DNA from: Rhodobiaceae bacterium
Lineage (GTDB): Bacteria > Pseudomonadota > Alphaproteobacteria > Rhizobiales > Tepidamorphaceae
Direction of reading: 5' to 3'
NCBI GenBank assembly: GCA_020637895.1
Contig: JACKJP010000002.1
Coordinates: 744,001 to 808,000 of the forward strand
Length of the DNA stretch: 64,000 nucleotides
Shown here piece by piece: positions 61,648 through 64,000 of the stretch. The notes under the pieces were generated by a model that saw only the letters and a program-made list of their open reading frames with translations, ran no database searches and was not told the DNA's origin. Position numbers and translations under genes: made by a program. The number at the start of each line of letters is the position of its first letter. The stretch's first letter is position 1.

Positions 61648-62604
61648 TCAGATATCCGTCATGGCAAAGCCGCCCCGGGCATTCCTGCCGAGAACGAAGC
61701 TCTGCGCGTGAGAACGGGCAACGCGCCGCTCAAGCAGGCCGGCTTTCGCAAAGCCCGCCTGGAGCAATGCCTTGCCAAAATAGACCGGACCGGATGTGGG
61801 CCGCGTGCGACTGGTAATGCCGAAGCGATGCCTGAGAATGGCATTGGCAAGGTTCATGTGATTGAGCCGCTTGATCGGCGTGGTGAGATATTCGGTCGTC
61901 ACCGACACGTTCATCATGTCGCCGTTCTCGACGCGATGCGGCGCGTTCAATTGCCAATGCAGCATTTCGCCCGGCTTCAGCGGCAGGACGGCTGCGCCCT
62001 CATCGAAAGCCTTTTCATAATCCAGCTTCTCGACCCCGTCATACGTGATGTCCTGAAGCTGCTCGTCGCTGATATAGGGGGCCTCGGGCGGATAGACGTA
62101 GACAGTTTTTTCGCCGCGTATCTGCCAGAGCGACTGGCCGGGCAGGTCGGCATGATAGTCGACCTTGGTGCGCGGGCCTGAAATCAACACACCCATCTTG
62201 CCGGGGAATGCGTCAAGCCCACCGACATCTTCGCCCAATTCCTTCAGGAAAGTTGCAAACAGGCTGGCGAAGCGCGGGTCCACCTGATCGATCGAGCGGA
62301 GGTTCAGCCAAAGCTGATTTTCGCGTATCGCATCGATGATCTCCCGACCGCTCAGTCCGTCGACCCGACCGATCCGCCATCTGCGTTCGCTGCCGAAAGC
62401 GCCCATCGAGATGAGGCTGTAGCTTTCGACCGGATACCGGTCGATGATTTCGGCAAGGGCCTCATCGGTAAAGAGGCCGGTCTCCGCAAGACGGTGCTGC
62501 AGCCTGATCGGCGCCCTGCCCCAGTCCCGCGATGCCTGCGGCGTCCAGTCGGTCAGCCGTCCGTGCACTGCCGAAAAATCTTTTCCGCTCGAATGGATCG
62601 TCAT
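61648..62604 (-). CDS. JmjC/cupin-like protein, possible Fe(II)/2-oxoglutarate oxygenase
   Basis: A 318-residue protein. The HxD motif in TKVDYHADLPGQSLWQIRG, the following KTVYVYPPE strand and a distal His in WQLNAPHRVENGDMMNVSV give the 2-His-1-carboxylate metal site of cupin-type 2-oxoglutarate oxygenases, at the spacing expected. The N-terminal 100 residues (EALAEIIDRYPVESYSLISM) have no recognised function. Related proteins are annotated as cupin-like or JmjC-domain proteins. It is upstream of the FemAB-like acyltransferase and downstream of the deacetylase, suggesting glycan or lipid hydroxylation, which is speculative. Confidence 0.75.
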   Translation of the reverse strand: MTIHSSGKDFSAVHGRLTDWTPQASRDWGRAPIRLQHRLAETGLFTDEALAEIIDRYPVESYSLISMGAFGSERRWRIGRVDGLSGREIIDAIRENQLWLNLRSIDQVDPRFASLFATFLKELGEDVGGLDAFPGKMGVLISGPRTKVDYHADLPGQSLWQIRGEKTVYVYPPEAPYISDEQLQDITYDGVEKLDYEKAFDEGAAVLPLKPGEMLHWQLNAPHRVENGDMMNVSVTTEYLTTPIKRLNHMNLANAILRHRFGITSRTRPTSGPVYFGKALLQAGFAKAGLLERRVARSHAQSFVLGRNARGGFAMTDI

Positions 62605-62706
62605 GTTCGTTCTCCCGTGCGCGGCGTCAAAACCGGCTTCAGGTACCTGATCGATAAAGTTTTATTCTGCCTGAGCAGGGCGGAGAACCGTTGATTGAAA
62701 AGTCGG

Positions 62707-63522
62707 TTAACCCGAAAGGCCCTGCTGTGTGCCTGTCGGCGCCTGACATGGCGCCACGCCAATCCGCCTGAGTGTCTGGGCAATCGTCTCGACGCGTATG
62801 CCGCGGCGCCTGACCAGATCGACGATTGTCCTGAAATAGGCCGGCGAACAACCGATATCGCTCGGGCGCTGCCGAACGTCATGGGTGTAGAAAATCAGCC
62901 AGCCGCGCGTCTTTTCGGCTTCGTCGATCAGCGCGCCGATAGATTCAGGGTCGCTGGACACGTCATAAAGCTCCTGCGCGCGCAGGTGTGCCAGATCGAT
63001 GACACCGGAATTGATCCCGGATTCGATGCCCCTGAGGCCGGCAAACCTGTTCATCAGGGCAAGCTTGGTGCGCAGAGATACGACGCCATAGGGATAGGCG
63101 AACGAAACCGGCGGCACGGCCGCTCCCATCCGCTCCAGCTGTTCGATATTGCGGGTCACATCGTCGAGCATGTCGGCAATGGGCGTTTGCTGGACATTGA
63201 GGTGATCGTGCGTGTGGGCGCCGATCTCGTGGCCACGCCCGGCAAGATCGACAACAACGTCATCTGTCGCGATCAACTGCCCGTTCTCACGGTCGCCGGC
63301 CAGCCCGCCAGAATAGTAGAATGTGCCGCGCATGCCGGCATCTTCCAGCGCGGGCGCAGCATTCTCAGCTGCCGAAAGCGGAAAGTCGTCAAAGGTGAAG
63401 GCGATGACCGGCTCATCGAGCTGGAGGGAATGCGGCCGGAACGGAATTCGCCGCGCCGCGCGCCGCGAGCCGCCCGAGACAATCTTTTCCACCAATCTTG
63501 AAGCGATATCGATAACGGTCAT
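62707..63522 (-). CDS. Polysaccharide deacetylase (carbohydrate esterase 4 / NodB fold)
   Basis: A 271-residue NodB-homology protein. Motif 1 is IAFTFDDFPLS (catalytic Asp-Asp), motif 2 HEIGAHTHDHLN (metal-binding histidines), motif 3 VSFAYPYGVVS, and the late GWLIFYTHDVRQRPSDIG. It removes N-acetyl groups from an amino-sugar polymer, or acts on a lipid-linked sugar. No signal peptide is visible, so a cytoplasmic or peripheral membrane location is likely. It lies upstream of the cupin-like gene with a 102-base gap; a GT4 gene ending at 63606 precedes it. Confidence 0.92.
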   Translation of the reverse strand: MTVIDIASRLVEKIVSGGSRRAARRIPFRPHSLQLDEPVIAFTFDDFPLSAAENAAPALEDAGMRGTFYYSGGLAGDRENGQLIATDDVVVDLAGRGHEIGAHTHDHLNVQQTPIADMLDDVTRNIEQLERMGAAVPPVSFAYPYGVVSLRTKLALMNRFAGLRGIESGINSGVIDLAHLRAQELYDVSSDPESIGALIDEAEKTRGWLIFYTHDVRQRPSDIGCSPAYFRTIVDLVRRRGIRVETIAQTLRRIGVAPCQAPTGTQQGLSG

Positions 63523-63605
63523 TTCAATTTCGATCGCGTCCCAACTGCGATGGGGCGGAATGTATGCGCGATCCGGCGTGCAATCAAAGGAACCCTTGAA
63601 ACATG

Positions 63606-64000
63606 CTAAACGGGCCTGCCGCCGCGCTTTTCAATGTTGGCGATGAACGCCGCCGCCGCGCTTTCGGCCGTAAAGTCATTGGCCCGCAGGCGCGCTCCGG
63701 CGGTATCGGGCGGCGACTCCAGCGCATTCACGATTGCGCGGGCAAGCTCTCCGACATTGCCGACGGGGACAAGCGCGCCCCAGCGCCCGCCGGCGAGTAT
63801 TTCCCGGGGACCATAGGGCGCGTCGGTGGAAACAACGGGAACGCCGGCTGCCATTGCCTCGACGATCGCGTTGCCGAACCCCTCGTGCCGCGAGGACGAG
63901 ACAAAAAGCGCGGCTCGCGACAAGAGGGCTGCCGGGTCATGCTGATAGCCGAGCAGCGTGACGTGATCGCTCAGCCCACGGGCACGGATCATCGATTCCA
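63606..64000 (-). CDS. GT4-family glycosyltransferase, C-terminal part
   Basis: The last 131 or so residues of a GT-B glycosyltransferase whose start lies beyond the window end. It has VTLLGYQHDPAALLSRAALFV, SSRHEGFGNAIVEAMAAGVP (the E-x7-E donor-phosphate motif) and PYGPREILAGGRWGALVPVG, characteristic of GT4 enzymes that use nucleotide sugars. It continues the run of glycan genes to the right. Confidence 0.9.
   Translation of the reverse strand, partial: ESMIRARGLSDHVTLLGYQHDPAALLSRAALFVSSSRHEGFGNAIVEAMAAGVPVVSTDAPYGPREILAGGRWGALVPVGNVGELARAIVNALESPPDTAGARLRANDFTAESAAAAFIANIEKRGGRPV

Noticed and set aside
1..64000. Search for tRNA, rRNA, CRISPR repeats, insertion sequences and attachment sites
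   Set aside because: No cloverleaf-like clusters, repeat-spacer arrays, transposase motifs or terminal inverted repeats were noticed by eye; absence is not proven without dedicated software.

Overview
This 64 kb window comes from a high-GC bacterial chromosome. Gene content points to an alphaproteobacterium, most likely Hyphomicrobiales-like: a cysD plus fused cysN/cysC pair as in rhizobial NodPQ, a divergent znuA/znuCB-zur locus with GTAAT...ATAAC-type Zur sites, an otsA/otsB/GH15 trehalose module, and many 4-base gene overlaps. The organism is inferred from gene content only; no rRNA, tRNA, mobile element or CRISPR array was recognised.

Left surface-glycan region (1 to about 23.3 kb): the end of an O-antigen ligase/polymerase gene; a cupin and an LtrA protein; a PAPS-producing cysD-cysNC pair; a sugar aminotransferase; a membrane-anchored protein of unknown function; a PglF/FlaA1-type nucleotide-sugar dehydratase; and a tight leftward eight-gene operon (18135 to 9755). 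That operon carries the three-enzyme UDP-N-acetyl-L-fucosamine pathway (CapE/CapF/CapG type), a glycosyltransferase, a sulfotransferase, a PglC-type phosphoglycosyl transferase, a PglE-type aminotransferase and a putative flippase. Next come a compositionally foreign patch with a second sulfotransferase and two glycosyltransferases, then a UDP-glucose dehydrogenase.

Middle housekeeping region (23.3 to 34 kb): glpD, the zinc uptake system with its regulator zur, and a five-gene leftward operon in which every junction is a 4-base overlap (trehalose-6-phosphate phosphatase, GH15 hydrolase, trehalose-6-phosphate synthase, glucokinase, secreted PHB-depolymerase-like esterase).

Catabolic island (34.1 to 49.7 kb): two CoA-transferase subunits, a crotonase lacking the hydratase glutamates, an SLC5-type symporter, a metallophosphatase, two acyl-CoA ligases, an acyl-CoA dehydrogenase, a MarR regulator, an alcohol dehydrogenase, a cytochrome P450 and a three-component TRAP transporter. 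It looks like a dedicated uptake, oxidation and CoA-ester degradation route for an unidentified hydrophobic or cyclic acid.

Right surface-glycan region (50.2 to 64 kb): UDP-xylose synthase, three tandem paralogous sulfotransferase-like genes (the third fused to a glycosyltransferase), UDP-glucose 4-epimerase, a SulP transporter with STAS and cyclic-nucleotide-binding domains, a FemAB/CelD-like acyltransferase, a JmjC/cupin-like protein, a polysaccharide deacetylase and a truncated glycosyltransferase. Together the two glycan regions encode possible sulfate import, PAPS synthesis, five sulfotransferase-like proteins and several sugar-nucleotide pathways. The most interesting hypothesis is a dedicated sulfated surface polysaccharide or glycolipid system built around the triplicated sulfotransferase family, whose three members share a conserved short element about 41 to 44 bases upstream of their start codons.
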